From Deferribacteres bacterium (GTDB lineage Bacteria > Chrysiogenota > Deferribacteres > Deferribacterales > Geovibrionaceae), in NCBI GenBank assembly GCA_023395255.1, contig JAEWZN010000003.1, positions 124,001 to 188,000 of the forward strand: a DNA stretch of 64,000 nt, in the 5' to 3' direction. Positions 63,150-64,000 of this stretch are shown in pieces. The translations under genes and the position numbers were made by a program. A model generated the notes under the pieces. That model did not search any database, was not told where the DNA came from, and worked only from the letters and a program-made list of their open reading frames with translations. Every line of letters begins with the position of its first letter. Position 1 is the first letter of the stretch.

Positions 63150-63762
63150 CAGTACAATGAAAATATTTACGGACCCCATTTTCAGGAATAACCCCATCGC
63201 TGTGCAGGTTCTGGGAATATGCTCCTCACTGGCTGTTACGTCAAACCTGAAAACAACTCTTGTCATGGCGCTTGCGGTTACTGTGGTTCTGGGGCTTTCC
63301 AACCTGTCTCTCAGTGTGATAAGGAACTACATCCCTTCAAGCATAAGGATAATAGTGGAAATGACAATAATCGCCTCTCTGGTTATCATAGCCGATCAGT
63401 TTATAAAGGCTTATTTCTTTGAGATCAGCAAACAGCTTTCGGTTTTCGTGGGGCTGATAATAACAAACTGCATCCTCATGGGCAGGGCTGAGGCATACGC
63501 CATAAAGAACCCTCCGTTTCAGAGCCTTCTTGACGGTCTCGGCAACGGTGCAGGCTACGGTCTTGTTCTTATAGCCGTGGGCACTGTCCGTGAACTCATC
63601 GGTGCGGGCAAGCTTCTGGGTTTTCAGGTGCTTCCCCTCGCATCCGACGGGGGCTGGTACACACCGAACGGGCTTTTCCTTCTGGCTCCCAGCGCTTTTT
63701 TCCTCATAGGGCTCATTATATGGGGTGTTCAGCTTATAATATCCAGGGAGGTTAAAGCATGA
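63142..63762 (+). CDS. nqrD: Na+-translocating NADH:quinone reductase subunit D
   Basis: 206 residues with about six membrane helices. [54 protein letters not shown] and [20 protein letters not shown] are typical of NqrD/RnfE. It forms an inverted-topology pair with NqrE that holds an Fe-S centre in the membrane. GGAGGGG lies before the ATG. Confidence 0.95.
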   Translation: MADSTMKIFTDPIFRNNPIAVQVLGICSSLAVTSNLKTTLVMALAVTVVLGLSNLSLSVIRNYIPSSIRIIVEMTIIASLVIIADQFIKAYFFEISKQLSVFVGLIITNCILMGRAEAYAIKNPPFQSLLDGLGNGAGYGLVLIAVGTVRELIGAGKLLGFQVLPLASDGGWYTPNGLFLLAPSAFFLIGLIIWGVQLIISREVKA

Positions 63763-64000
63763 TTGAAATCTACTTAAGCCTTCTGGTTAAATCAATATTT
63801 GTGGAAAACATGGCGCTTGCCTTCTTTCTGGGCATGTGTACGTTCCTTGCGGTTTCAAAGCAGGTGGAGACGGCAACGGGGCTCGGCATTGCAGTTATAG
63901 CTGTGCAGACCATCACTGTTCCGGTAAACAACCTTATTTATCAGTATATACTCAAGGACGGCGCACTGGCATGGGCTGGGCTTGATAATGTTGACCTCAC
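63759..64000 (+). CDS. nqrE: Na+-translocating NADH:quinone reductase subunit E, N-terminal part
   Basis: The first 80 codons are present, cut by the right edge. [20 protein letters not shown] and [20 protein letters not shown] match NqrE, including the Cys in [10 protein letters not shown] that helps bind the membrane Fe-S centre. The start overlaps the nqrD stop (ATGA). nqrF should follow outside the window. Confidence 0.94.
   Translation, partial: MIEIYLSLLVKSIFVENMALAFFLGMCTFLAVSKQVETATGLGIAVIAVQTITVPVNNLIYQYILKDGALAWAGLDNVDL

Overview
The window reads as chromosomal DNA of a Gram-negative, respiring, motile, nitrogen-fixing anaerobe or microaerophile. Na+-NQR, a 2-oxoacid:acceptor oxidoreductase, large chemoreceptors, many PAS/Cache sensors, a Mo-nitrogenase cluster with DraT/DraG control and anaerobic-type regulators together suggest the Deferribacterota (Geovibrio/Denitrovibrio/Seleniivibrio group). 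That placement is an inference from gene content and style, not a database result.

Layout. 1-6.5 kb: the end of phoU, a chemoreceptor, a repeat-bearing gap, a YgbA-type NO-responsive gene, a UPF0126/TRIC channel and the korAB pair. 6.5-7.7 kb: tRNA-Pro(TGG) followed by an AT-richer Bro-N antirepressor-like gene, probably a mobile-element remnant. 7.8-16.1 kb (minus strand): LpxR-type lipid A deacylase, a DUF1858/DUF438/hemerythrin/PAS protein behind a TTGAC-N4-GTTAA dyad, a LuxR solo, a Zn/Cd P-type ATPase with its ArsR/SmtB repressor and palindromic operator, and a second chemoreceptor. 16.4-22 kb: an RND efflux operon whose permease is fused in one reading frame to a TolC-like outer-membrane protein with its own internal signal peptide. 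22.1-25.1 kb: an unusual cytoplasmic triad, a signal-less substrate-binding-like protein, a G3E-like GTPase and an ABC ATPase, with no permease. 25.3-27.2 kb: catalase with PerR and a PerR box. 27.4-37.4 kb: an acidic orphan, an ECF sigma factor with a small membrane partner, a CpxP/ZraP-like protein, CpxAR, and a complete RND operon (outer-membrane lipoprotein, adaptor, permease) with a CpxR-type box between cpxR and the pump. 37.6-41.1 kb: a sensor kinase with a CheY-like partner and a NapH-type 4Fe-4S membrane protein.

41.4-53.5 kb is the nif region: nifA, fdxB-nifZ, draT on the opposite strand, draG, then nifH-D-K-T-E-N-X and the NifX-associated DUF269 gene. Three sigma-54 promoters (nifA, fdxB, nifH), one perfect NifA upstream site and a shared 9-mer AAGATTACA are visible. 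The nifA promoter is so close to the start codon that its mRNA should be nearly leaderless, and NifA carries a cysteine array like that of oxygen-sensitive NifA proteins. nifB, nifV, nifS and nifU are not in the window.

53.5-57.2 kb (minus strand) is a CheY-CheC-multi-PAS kinase operon that meets the nif operon tail to tail. 57.5-59.7 kb is a Cache-GGDEF-EAL protein with a degenerate GGDEF motif. 59.8 kb to the end is nqrABCDE, with nqrE cut by the window edge. Best candidates for something undescribed are the RND-TolC fusion, the permease-less ABC/GTPase triad and the near-leaderless nifA control circuit.
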